From Pseudomonas alloputida (GTDB taxonomy: Bacteria; Pseudomonadota; Gammaproteobacteria; Pseudomonadales; Pseudomonadaceae): a stretch of 64,000 nt of DNA. The notes under the pieces are model-generated. The model was not told the DNA's origin. It saw nothing but the letters and a program-made list of their open reading frames with translations, and searched no databases. Position numbers and translations under genes: made by a program. Below, piece after piece: positions 41,952 through 49,911 of this stretch. The DNA is taken from positions 717,501 through 781,500 of the forward strand of contig NZ_CP128540.1 in assembly GCF_021283545.2 (NCBI RefSeq), given 5' to 3'. Each line of letters opens with the position of its first letter. The first letter of the stretch is position 1.

Positions 41952-43598
41952 ATGACTATGACCACTCTCTCCGCAGCAAACACCCTCCATTCTGGGCGCG
42001 ACCCGCAGACCACACTGATACGCATCACTGAAGTGATGGCCATTGTCGGGTTGGCCCGCCCCACGATCTACAAGCTGATGCAGCAGGCCGAGAGTGGCTT
42101 TCCGCTGCCGGTGAAGCTGAGCAACAGCACCGCCCGGGGTGCCCCGGTAGCCTGGGTTCTTTCCGAGGTTCAAGCATGGACGCGTACCCGTTTGGGCTGG
42201 CACAACAATGCATTCCTGCTGCCTGATCGTCAGGTCGGTCAGCATGGTGAGCACCTGCACTTCTATGACGCTGGAGCCCAGCTCCCGCCAATCAACGAGG
42301 CGGGCACCCTAGAGCAGTGGCAGAGCCAGATCGGCGCTCTTTGTGTCGGTAATCATCGCTTGGCGTTTGTGGTCAGCACGGCCTTTGCTGGCCCCTTGCT
42401 TCATCTGCTGGGACACGAGTCTGGCGGTTTTCACCTTTATGGTGACAGTTCTGGTGGGAAGACCACGCACTTGCAGGTAGCCGCCTCGGTGTACGGCGGA
42501 CCACGCTTGGTACGGTCATGGCGATCGACCGACAATGCGCTTGAGTCAATCGCTGCGGCGCACTCTGATGGACTGTTGATCTTGGATGAAATCGGCATGT
42601 GCGACGCTCGCATTATCGGCGAGACCGTCTACATGCTCGGCAATGGCACCGGCAAAGCCCGGGCGAATGATCGAGGACAAGCAGGCCGTACCGTACAGGA
42701 ATGGCGCCTGCTGTTTCTTTCGACTGGTGAGAAGACGCTGGCGCAGCACATGGCTGAAGCCAACAAAGAGCTTAAGGCTGGCATGGAGGTTCGCATGCTG
42801 GCGGTACCGGCGAACGCCAGCAAAGGGTTAGGGATGTTCGACACCCTGTGTGGATTTGAAGATGCCGCGACGCTCTCCGATGCACTCAAGCTGCGGGTGA
42901 GCAAGTTCTATGGTACGCCGCTCACAGCATTCCTGGAGGCCCTGTGCGCTCCCGGCAAGCTTCCCGGCCTGGTGAGCATCATGCGTCGTACGGTCGAGCA
43001 GTTCATCGCACAGAACCTCCCGACGTCAGCAAGTGGGCAGGTCCAGCGTGCTGCTCTTCGCTTCGGCCTGGCCGGGGCCGCGGGCGAGCTCGCAACTGCC
43101 TTGGGCGTGACCGGCTGGCCAGACGGCGCTGCGCTCACGGCAGCTCGCGTTTGCCTGCACGCATGGCTGGCGGAGCGCGGCGGTGCTGGGAATATGGAGG
43201 GGGAAGCCATCATGGCACGCCTGCGCCAAGTCATTGAGCGCTTCGGCGAGAGCCGTTTCACGCGGTGGGAGTCCGTCGCCGCGAAGATCGATGAGCACGG
43301 CCCTCGCACGATCGACCGTTTGGGCTTTCGCAAAACAATGGAGCACGGCATGGGCGACACCATGCACACGACCATCACCTACTACGTGCTCCCGGAGGCG
43401 TGGCGATCGGAGGTGTTCCGGGGAATGAACATCACGGCCGTTAACCGCGAGCTGATAGAGCGGGGCGTTCTCCAGAGCGGTAAGGACGGAAAGGCGTCCT
43501 GCACTGTGAGGTTGCCTGGCATGGGAATGCAGCGCTGCTATGTGGTGCTCAGTGAACCAAGCACCGAGGGTCCGCTGGCTGAGGCAACGGCTGCCTAA
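41952..43598 (+). CDS. AlpA-like HTH fused to DUF927 helicase-like domain
   Basis: This 548-aa protein joins two parts that are usually separate. Residues about 20-81 match the AlpA/Prophage CP4-57 regulator family (LIRITEVMAIVGLARPTIYK, ending in the typical SEVQAWTRTR). From Gly82 on it matches the second half of DUF927, a helicase-like ATPase of integrated elements: GWHNNAFLLPDRQVG, Walker A GDSSGGKT (about 164-171) and Walker B LLILDEIG. The first part of DUF927 and any primase domain are missing. The ATG at 41952 is chosen; a GTG at 41928 is also in frame. It may be a deletion product or a compact origin-binding helicase. Confidence 0.85.
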   Translation: MTMTTLSAANTLHSGRDPQTTLIRITEVMAIVGLARPTIYKLMQQAESGFPLPVKLSNSTARGAPVAWVLSEVQAWTRTRLGWHNNAFLLPDRQVGQHGEHLHFYDAGAQLPPINEAGTLEQWQSQIGALCVGNHRLAFVVSTAFAGPLLHLLGHESGGFHLYGDSSGGKTTHLQVAASVYGGPRLVRSWRSTDNALESIAAAHSDGLLILDEIGMCDARIIGETVYMLGNGTGKARANDRGQAGRTVQEWRLLFLSTGEKTLAQHMAEANKELKAGMEVRMLAVPANASKGLGMFDTLCGFEDAATLSDALKLRVSKFYGTPLTAFLEALCAPGKLPGLVSIMRRTVEQFIAQNLPTSASGQVQRAALRFGLAGAAGELATALGVTGWPDGAALTAARVCLHAWLAERGGAGNMEGEAIMARLRQVIERFGESRFTRWESVAAKIDEHGPRTIDRLGFRKTMEHGMGDTMHTTITYYVLPEAWRSEVFRGMNITAVNRELIERGVLQSGKDGKASCTVRLPGMGMQRCYVVLSEPSTEGPLAEATAA

Positions 43599-43685
43599 AA
43601 GCAGCTTTTCCACATGAGGCATACACCGGCGTGTCCGGCCTCGCCAGCCGCTCAACCATAACCTCAACTCTAGGATGACAGATCA

Positions 43686-44564
43686 ATGAAAAGCCTTGAA
43701 AAACTGAACACTGAACGCAGGCAATATCAAACAGAACTCCAGGAGCTAGAACAGCAAATCGCCCAATGGGAAGCGCACTTGTGTGACCCAGACTTCGCGG
43801 TAACGCCGGCCGGACAGAGCCTTGAGATACCTCGCCAAGAAGCAAAGTCGAAGGTCGACAACCTCAATTACAGGATTTCCGCCATCGATCAGGACATTGC
43901 ATGGTATGGCCGAAAGGCAAATAGCTCCGAACTGATGGCTGAGTACAAAGAGACCATGAGCAACTGGACAACTGATAAGGTGGACCTAGAGGGCAAGCGG
44001 AAGGTACTGAACACTCGAGTGGTAGAAATCAAGAACCAGACCGAGAAGCTTATCTCCGTTGCTCGTCAGACTGAAGAAGAGGCCGCACGGGCCTATGCAC
44101 AAGCGATTGCTTGGAGCGATGACGAGGGTGAGAAAAAAGCTGCCGATGACATGCAGAAAGCGGCGAAGGCTTTGAGCTCAGCGAGAGACCATGAGCGCCG
44201 CCAAGGTTTAATAATCGCTGCCATGGAGCAGGAAATTGGCATTATCGACGTGCATATCGAGGAAGCAGCTAAGGAAGTTCTCAAAGCAGAACGGTCTGCG
44301 GTAGTCATCGCACTGGAACGCCTGGAAGAACAGTGGGATGTAGCGGTGAAAGAGCTTCTTGAGCTAGGTGCAAAACTGTATGCTGCGAAGCGTTACATGG
44401 GGCGTGAAGGGATGGCATTTCATCGCTTTCATGTAAGTAGTCAGTTGGAAAGCTACACTCACTGGAGTGACAGCGATTTGGCTGTAATGAGCCATCAATA
44501 TTCCCCCGCTCAGATCATAGATATCAAACTCATAGATCACCAAAAAAATAGCGCCCTGTCCTAA
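43686..44564 (+). CDS. Coiled-coil protein, unknown function
   Basis: This 292-aa protein has long heptad-rich coiled-coil stretches (about residues 1-35, 45-75, 90-135 and 140-215) with many Lys, Glu, Gln and Ala. No signal peptide, membrane segment or enzyme motif is visible. The last 60 residues look globular. It lies 87 nt after the AlpA-DUF927 gene and is closed by a terminator. I do not recognise a family; a structural or effector role in the element is possible. Confidence 0.7.
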   Translation: MKSLEKLNTERRQYQTELQELEQQIAQWEAHLCDPDFAVTPAGQSLEIPRQEAKSKVDNLNYRISAIDQDIAWYGRKANSSELMAEYKETMSNWTTDKVDLEGKRKVLNTRVVEIKNQTEKLISVARQTEEEAARAYAQAIAWSDDEGEKKAADDMQKAAKALSSARDHERRQGLIIAAMEQEIGIIDVHIEEAAKEVLKAERSAVVIALERLEEQWDVAVKELLELGAKLYAAKRYMGREGMAFHRFHVSSQLESYTHWSDSDLAVMSHQYSPAQIIDIKLIDHQKNSALS

Positions 44565-44576
44565 AGAAAGCGCCGA

Positions 44577-44611
44577 ACGCATTGCCTAACTGTGTGCGGT
44601 AATGCGTTTTT
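44577..44611 (+). terminator. Terminator after the coiled-coil gene
   Basis: ACGCATTGCC and GGTAATGCGT form a 10-bp stem (one G-U pair) around an 11-nt loop, followed by TTTTTC. It starts 13 nt after the stop codon. Confidence 0.75.
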
Positions 44612-44800
44612 CGAGTGGATATCTCATATAAACTATGTTAATTGTGTAACTATGAGTTTTAATTGCGCATGAGTTGAATAGGATGCCCTGAGCATATTCA
44701 GTGCGCGTGTATCATTCGGAGTGGAGAGTATAAGGCGGTAGATCCCCAATCTATTGGTTTTGCATTCGTTGTTTCGCTGCAAGAAAGGGGTTGTAGTTTA

Positions 44801-44823
44801 GCGGAAACCTAACTGGTTTCCGC
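44801..44823 (-). terminator. Hairpin after the receiver gene
   Basis: GCGGAAACC/GGTTTCCGC is a perfect 9-bp stem with a 5-nt loop, 15 nt beyond the end of the minus-strand defence operon. It has no clear T run, so termination is uncertain. The rest of 44612-44800 is AT-rich with no gene visible. Confidence 0.5.
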
Positions 44824-44837
44824 GGCTTAAAGTAAGA

Positions 44838-45281
44838 TCAATTCTGGCTGGTCGCCTTTGGGTCGAAGTCGGTTGCGGACTTAATTGTTTCTTTTATTAG
44901 TTTTGGTCTTTGCTTCGAAACGTATTCGCAGCCGAATTTTTCTATTTCTTTTGCAAGTTCTTCGGTCTGATAGACCGAGTAGATAATGACTCTGCGTTGG
45001 TTGTTGCCATTATTTCTGGCGGATCTGGCTATATGGAGTCCTGGATACTGTTTGAATAGTGTGGGCTCATTTCCTTGTGGGTGGAAACCTTCACCTTTAG
45101 GGATGTTTAAGTCGATGATAAGGGCTCTGTAGTCATCGGTTTGAATTTTTTGTATCGCGTCACTAGCAGTCAGAGCAATCTCGACATTAAAGCCTATGTG
45201 GTTGATAAAGTCGATTAGCCAATCAAGATTGGTTGGTTCGTCGTCTGCAAGAAGAATTGTTTTTTCTAAATATTTTTTCAT
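44838..45281 (-). CDS. Stand-alone receiver (response-regulator-like) protein
   Basis: This 147-aa CheY-like protein consists of a receiver domain and nothing else. Acid pocket Asp13-Asp14 (LADDE), phospho-acceptor Asp57 (IIDLNIP), Ser102 (IIYSVY) and Lys123 (YVSKQ) are all present, so phosphorylation is expected. Between beta3 and the alpha3 helix there is an insert of about 13-15 residues (FHPQGNEPTLFKQ). There is no DNA-binding or enzymatic output domain. The start at 45281 shares one base with the kinase stop (TAATG), so translation is coupled. The partner kinase and a nuclease precede it; signal output is probably through protein contact. Confidence 0.85.
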   Translation of the reverse strand: MKKYLEKTILLADDEPTNLDWLIDFINHIGFNVEIALTASDAIQKIQTDDYRALIIDLNIPKGEGFHPQGNEPTLFKQYPGLHIARSARNNGNNQRRVIIYSVYQTEELAKEIEKFGCEYVSKQRPKLIKETIKSATDFDPKATSQN

Positions 45282-46036
45282 TATAGGTACCACGAGTCCT
45301 TGGGAAAAATTACAGTGAAGGTTGAAATGCCACGCCGCCTACTATGAGCTGCGGTAACATCTCCGCCGAAAAACGTCCGCATAATTTCTCGACATAAATA
45401 CAGACCAAGTCCAGTGCTCAAAGCGATGGATGCTTTAGCCTCTTGGCTACGAAATCCTAATGCAAATATTTTCTCAGCATCGTGCGACGAAAATCCAATG
45501 CTGTGGTTCTCAAATGATACCCTCAGCGCCCCAGTCTTTTTTTGTACGGTTGGGGTAACGGATATTGTTGTGTCAGGAATCCCATATTTAACTGCGTTGT
45601 CAAATAGGTTCATAAAAACCTGCCGTAATGCCTCCGGTCTTCCCTTGATCTTGTATTGCGTGACCTTGTCAGTTAAGCCAATTTTAATGTTCCTTTTGGC
45701 TCCAAGCTCTGAGTAAAATTGAAGTGCCTCAATTATAGATTGAGGTAAAATTACAATGCCCTCTTTCTTTGGGGCGCTCAAGAGTTTTTGTTCGGAAGAA
45801 ATCTCAGAGAAAAAAGCAAGATTTTTTGTAAGGTGAATGCATTGTTCGATTTGTGCTCTTGCGGCGTTAATCTTTTGGTTTATTTCTGCGCCTTTATATA
45901 TGCCATCTACCACATTATCTAATGTTCCAGCTACGCCGTTTAAAGGATTAACAAGTTGGTGGACAAAGTTTCCAAGAAATAGAAGATCAATGCGCTGAGC
46001 TTCATTTGCTTTTGATTCGAAGTTGTTGTCATTCAT
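45281..46036 (-). CDS. Soluble histidine kinase
   Basis: This 251-aa cytoplasmic kinase has no sensor, membrane or repeat domain. The dimerisation/phospho-acceptor helix has His26 in FVHQLVNPLNG; Gln27 replaces the Glu that usually follows the His. The GHKL ATPase domain (about 95-245) has the N box QVFMNLFDNAVKYG, a degenerate G1 box (FENHSIGFS instead of DxGxG), an IFALGFRSQEA lid and the G2 box STGLGLYL. It overlaps the upstream nuclease gene by 8 nt and the receiver gene by 1 nt. With no sensor of its own, it probably responds through a partner such as the nuclease. Confidence 0.85.
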   Translation of the reverse strand: MNDNNFESKANEAQRIDLLFLGNFVHQLVNPLNGVAGTLDNVVDGIYKGAEINQKINAARAQIEQCIHLTKNLAFFSEISSEQKLLSAPKKEGIVILPQSIIEALQFYSELGAKRNIKIGLTDKVTQYKIKGRPEALRQVFMNLFDNAVKYGIPDTTISVTPTVQKKTGALRVSFENHSIGFSSHDAEKIFALGFRSQEAKASIALSTGLGLYLCREIMRTFFGGDVTAAHSRRRGISTFTVIFPKDSWYL

Positions 46037-46943
46037 GAATCTTTATGACTCCTGCTTGGTGCTCTATCTGAAAAGATCCCCAGAATGCAACGAGTTTTAG
46101 TAGCTGGATGTCGCTCTCTGGTTGCATTGAAATATCGGCATCAATAATTATGGAGTTGTCTTTTTGAATTGAGCTTACATCAATTGATGAGCTTTTCTTG
46201 AGCATGCGCACAAAAGCTAACAAAGCCCTAAGTGCATATTTATCTACTGGGTATATTTTTTCTGAGTAGTTGTCGCCTTCGAATCCGTCAACTTTTGCGT
46301 TAAATGGCGAAGGGCTTATTTTTCCTTCAAGTTCATGTTGCATCATTTTTGCCTGCATCAACTCTGCAAGCGACCCAGCAAATGTAAGCTCTCGGTTTTC
46401 TTGATTTTTGGATTCTAGTGAGTCTCTGCCCATAGCGGCAGCAGTTGTCTTTGCCACCGTTTGGGCTAGTTGAAGGAAAGCAGGAGGAACAATGGCTGAA
46501 TTTGAAGTGAGACCATATTTCAAAAGGATAGATGGGAAAAGCTGTAGGGAGTTTTCAAGATAATATCCTGGCCAGCACCTTATCTTGGGGTATTTATTCT
46601 TACTGTTCCAGTTATTTACTTCGTCCACACAATTGGTTGAAAGGTTAGAAGTAGTTATCATTAGGAGATAGTCAGCGCCGTTATTAATGGCGTATGAGAG
46701 CTTTCCAAAGACAGTCGGCCAATCGATAGACGACTCGTATCGCTTGCACTCAATGTACCATTTTTCAGTGAAGCCGGTTCCACTAAAGTCAATGACGGGA
46801 AATTCACCCTCTAGATCTCTGCCTCTGTCGGCGCCAGGTGTTCGCCAGACTAGGTTGGTTATTCCTGACTGCGTTAAGAGGTCATATGATAGGTTCTCAA
46901 ATAGCCTTGGATCCAACGCTTTTAAGCTGTCTAAGATTCCCAA
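46029..46943 (-). CDS. Mrr-like PD-(D/E)xK restriction endonuclease
   Basis: This 304-aa protein has an N-terminal nuclease domain (about residues 10-130): LDPRLFENLSYDLL with Glu16, then GADRGRDLEG with Asp43, then WYIECKRYE with Glu65-x-Lys67, the order of an Mrr-type PD-(D/E)xK active site. A linker around 140-190 leads to an unrecognised C-terminal half (190-304), possibly a sensor or kinase-docking domain. The start is TTG at 46943, with AGAAGGA 7 nt upstream. No methylase or specificity subunit is nearby, so it is not a classical R-M system. It is the first gene of the overlapping nuclease-kinase-receiver trio. Confidence 0.84.
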   Translation of the reverse strand: MGILDSLKALDPRLFENLSYDLLTQSGITNLVWRTPGADRGRDLEGEFPVIDFSGTGFTEKWYIECKRYESSIDWPTVFGKLSYAINNGADYLLMITTSNLSTNCVDEVNNWNSKNKYPKIRCWPGYYLENSLQLFPSILLKYGLTSNSAIVPPAFLQLAQTVAKTTAAAMGRDSLESKNQENRELTFAGSLAELMQAKMMQHELEGKISPSPFNAKVDGFEGDNYSEKIYPVDKYALRALLAFVRMLKKSSSIDVSSIQKDNSIIIDADISMQPESDIQLLKLVAFWGSFQIEHQAGVIKIHE

Positions 46944-46993
46944 CGGAAAATCCTTCTAAAGTAGTCCTTGAAAATAGCTCTTATGCGAAACTT

Positions 46994-47290
46994 CTATTTT
47001 CCGTGGATGGCACCAGTTATGGAGAACTTCTCGGTCGATCCGTCTGATCGATTTAGCCAGAAGCATTTCGTGCCATAGTCAGCACTTCGAACGCTGAAAC
47101 CGATAACTCCACATCCAATTTTCGAAGCGGAGTTAGGATGATGCTCTAACGCAGCTTGCAAAATCACCGCGTCATCGGAGTTAACCCGATCTCCAACATC
47201 ATACCGGTGCAGCATGGCTCTTAAATGTTTGACCGCGTCTCCCCTACGGTCGAATTCAAGTGGACCTAGAGTAATGGGCTTTGCAGGCAT
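46994..47290 (-). CDS. DUF3223 (DCL-like) protein
   Basis: This 98-aa protein matches my memory of the DUF3223 fold, found in plant DCL proteins (rRNA processing) and in many bacterial islands. The pattern is RAMLHRYDVGDRVNSDD, then EHHPNSASKIGCG and YGTKCFWLNRSDGS. AAGGAG lies 6-11 nt upstream of its ATG. It sits 23 nt after hamB and 50 nt before the nuclease gene, so it links Hachiman to the trio. It may bind nucleic acid; its function here is unknown. Confidence 0.78.
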   Translation of the reverse strand: MPAKPITLGPLEFDRRGDAVKHLRAMLHRYDVGDRVNSDDAVILQAALEHHPNSASKIGCGVIGFSVRSADYGTKCFWLNRSDGSTEKFSITGAIHGK

Positions 47291-47313
47291 ATCTAATCTC
47301 CTTTTAGGAGGGG

Positions 47314-49911
47314 TTAAGTGGCAGATGAATTAGGTATCAGAAGTTCACGTACTTCACGAATAATGATTGCAGGAATTCCCATCGCTGGCAGCTGCCCCAC
47401 TCGCGCTATAAACCAATTTATACACTCTTCTTTACTAAGGTCGTCACGAGCAATTTTTTCATACATAGCTACAGCGCTCATTCGGGAAAGCCCTAGCTCC
47501 ATAAGCGAAAGGAGGGTAGTTGACGAGACACCGAACTCTAACTGGGTTCCAATATCTAAACCTTCCTCAATTAGATCCTCACGGCCGATTTCGCGAAGAT
47601 ATAGATGCAGAACATCCATGTACGCTGAGAGATATTTTGGTGCTTTAAAGCGGGCAATCTGTTCAACTAATTCCATTGTGCTGCGTATCAGTTCGGGTAA
47701 TTTGAACGGTCTATTGGCGTTTTGATGCCACTCAATACTATCGCGGATGATCCTGGCTAATGAGTATCCCTTTAGCCATTTTATAATGATCAGTGAGTAA
47801 AGTCTGATACGGTTTTCGGGGGTGAAAGCGGGGAACAAGTGTCTGTTAATTCGCGCCATGATAGTTGCAAATCTGTCGTAGCTATCATTGCTCGCAACTT
47901 CAGCTGGAAGTAAATTTTCGACGTCACCTGTGTAGGACCGGAAGGCTTCAAGGAGACGCTGAAGTCCTAACGCACTTACTCCTGGATGCCGAATAGCTAA
48001 ATCAATGTTGATCTCAATTTTCTGGGCCAAAACATTGAGGGCCTGATCGAGCATCACAATAGACGACGCGTCATGGCGTTTTGCGAGATTCGCAACCGAT
48101 ATGGTACCGAGACGCATGTACGTGGTTAGTAGATAAGCACCGACCTGCTCGAACTTATCAGTTTCCTCAATTTCAGGCAGATCCGATACCGCACGCTGGG
48201 TGAGGTAATTCGCCATACCATTAAAATCCTCGAGAACCGCATCACTTTCCCGTTTTATCGGATAGCGCGCACGGCTAGGCACCCCGGTAGGCCACGCTTG
48301 ATTGTCGTCTGGATCAATGCAGATGATATTCCCTTGGAACTCGTCACCCCATCGGCCTGCCCGGCCGGCTAAATTCCAGAAATCGTGCGGTTCCATGGGG
48401 TGGCCTCTCCCTTTTCGCGGACCGCGCACTACTATAGTTCGACACGAAAGGTTGACTCCCTCGATTAAAGTTGACGTGCATACCAGAAATCGAATTTTAC
48501 CTGTCCTGAATAGTCTTTCTATCTCCAGCCGAAGCAGCGACGGCATATTGCCGTAATGAAAAGCCACGCCTGACTCAACTAACGGGGCGAGGCGAAAGTC
48601 TTGGTGTACTCCTTTGCGGGCGAGCTCAGCGAGCTCGATAAGTTCCGGATCGATGCTATTAAAGCCGGGTAGTAGTTGACTTATCAAATCGGCTACATCT
48701 TCTGCCTCGCTAGCACCATTTGTATAAACGAGCGTCCCCCCCCTCTCGCCGATTGCTGCTGCGATGAATGCGAGCCTTTTTTTTAGCCCAACAGGTGTGC
48801 TTGAAAGTTGAAGAGTTCCGATAGGGATCGTCGAGTTCTGCTGTCGCAGTGTCAGCGACCATAGCTTCGCTTTTCTAGGCATTTGATTAGCGACTATCAA
48901 ATTCTGAAGCACTGTGGAGGAGTCGCTATCAATTGAGGTTTTCTGAACACCTTCAGGCGCGTCGGTTAGCAACTCTTCGGGGTTTTGAGTCGCCGGACTT
49001 ATAAAGACTGCTTTAAGTTTTGGATTGGCGCGTGTGACTCGCTCGATCGCGTCCTGTAAAATTACGCCACGCTGACTGTCACCGATCTTGTGTGCCTCAT
49101 CCACGATGAGTAAATCAATTGAAATTGAATTGTTAAGAATATTTGCCAGGAGATGTAACCGTTCCTGGGTAAATACTAATATCAGCCGTGCTCCGCCTGT
49201 AAGGGCAGCTTTGTACTTGGCGGGTAGCGGAAGTGATGATACTTCAACTAGCTCCGTATCGCTAAGAAGCTCTGTAAGGCTGGTTTCAATCTCGGATACA
49301 AGCGCGCGCGTTGGTGCGAGATACACCGCAACCTTTGTTTCGCCAGTTATAACTTGATCTATTAACCACTGAAGGACAAGATATGTCTTGCCTGAGGCCG
49401 TAGGGGCTGACGCAGATAGCCATCGGTTTCCGCTCGCATTAGTCCAAAAACTTTGCTGAAAGTCGTTAACTTGTACCCACGCCCCGCTCGATTGTAAGAG
49501 GATAGAACGATTCATTTCACGGCGCTGAGCTTCTAGACGCAAAGCGACACCTAGTCTGCTTTCTAGACCTGGAGCAACCAAACCGCGGTTAACTGCTAAC
49601 GAGGTAGCTCGGAAATTAGAAAGCTTACCGAGTAAAACATAACCGGCGTCCTTGTATGCCTGATCTTCGGTTAATGAAATCACTGCAGTTGCGATTCTGA
49701 GAGCCGCTTCTTGATCAACCCTCTTTTCGGATCGAGCCAGTATGCTGCCCGCGAGCAACAATCTAGGCCAGTCTATCTCTGAGGAAGAAGGTGCAGAGGA
49801 GTCAACCGTGAGGTTGTCGAGTTCATTTCTTACGGTGAGCAGCGTAATCGCATCTAGATCTTCTCTTACACCGTCTTCGAGAAGCCACGATTGGAGAGAA
49901 GCGATACTCAT
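47314..49911 (-). CDS. hamB: Hachiman helicase HamB
   Basis: This 865-aa superfamily 2 helicase is the second Hachiman protein. Walker A is APTASGKT (near 171), the DEAH-type box is LLIVDEAHKIG (near 270), and motif VI is NLAGRAGRWGD (near 516). The N-terminal 140 residues are helical and the C-terminal 300 residues lack motifs I know. In studied systems, HamB senses abnormal DNA ends and controls the HamA nuclease. It overlaps hamA by 4 nt (ATGA), so both are made together. Confidence 0.92.
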   Translation of the reverse strand: MSIASLQSWLLEDGVREDLDAITLLTVRNELDNLTVDSSAPSSSEIDWPRLLLAGSILARSEKRVDQEAALRIATAVISLTEDQAYKDAGYVLLGKLSNFRATSLAVNRGLVAPGLESRLGVALRLEAQRREMNRSILLQSSGAWVQVNDFQQSFWTNASGNRWLSASAPTASGKTYLVLQWLIDQVITGETKVAVYLAPTRALVSEIETSLTELLSDTELVEVSSLPLPAKYKAALTGGARLILVFTQERLHLLANILNNSISIDLLIVDEAHKIGDSQRGVILQDAIERVTRANPKLKAVFISPATQNPEELLTDAPEGVQKTSIDSDSSTVLQNLIVANQMPRKAKLWSLTLRQQNSTIPIGTLQLSSTPVGLKKRLAFIAAAIGERGGTLVYTNGASEAEDVADLISQLLPGFNSIDPELIELAELARKGVHQDFRLAPLVESGVAFHYGNMPSLLRLEIERLFRTGKIRFLVCTSTLIEGVNLSCRTIVVRGPRKGRGHPMEPHDFWNLAGRAGRWGDEFQGNIICIDPDDNQAWPTGVPSRARYPIKRESDAVLEDFNGMANYLTQRAVSDLPEIEETDKFEQVGAYLLTTYMRLGTISVANLAKRHDASSIVMLDQALNVLAQKIEINIDLAIRHPGVSALGLQRLLEAFRSYTGDVENLLPAEVASNDSYDRFATIMARINRHLFPAFTPENRIRLYSLIIIKWLKGYSLARIIRDSIEWHQNANRPFKLPELIRSTMELVEQIARFKAPKYLSAYMDVLHLYLREIGREDLIEEGLDIGTQLEFGVSSTTLLSLMELGLSRMSAVAMYEKIARDDLSKEECINWFIARVGQLPAMGIPAIIIREVRELLIPNSSAT

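Noticed and set aside
44838..46943. Classification of the trio as Detocs
   Set aside because: The kinase lacks TPR repeats and the nuclease lacks a receiver domain, both expected in Detocs.
46029..46943. Classical restriction-modification system
   Set aside because: No methyltransferase or specificity gene is found within several kb.
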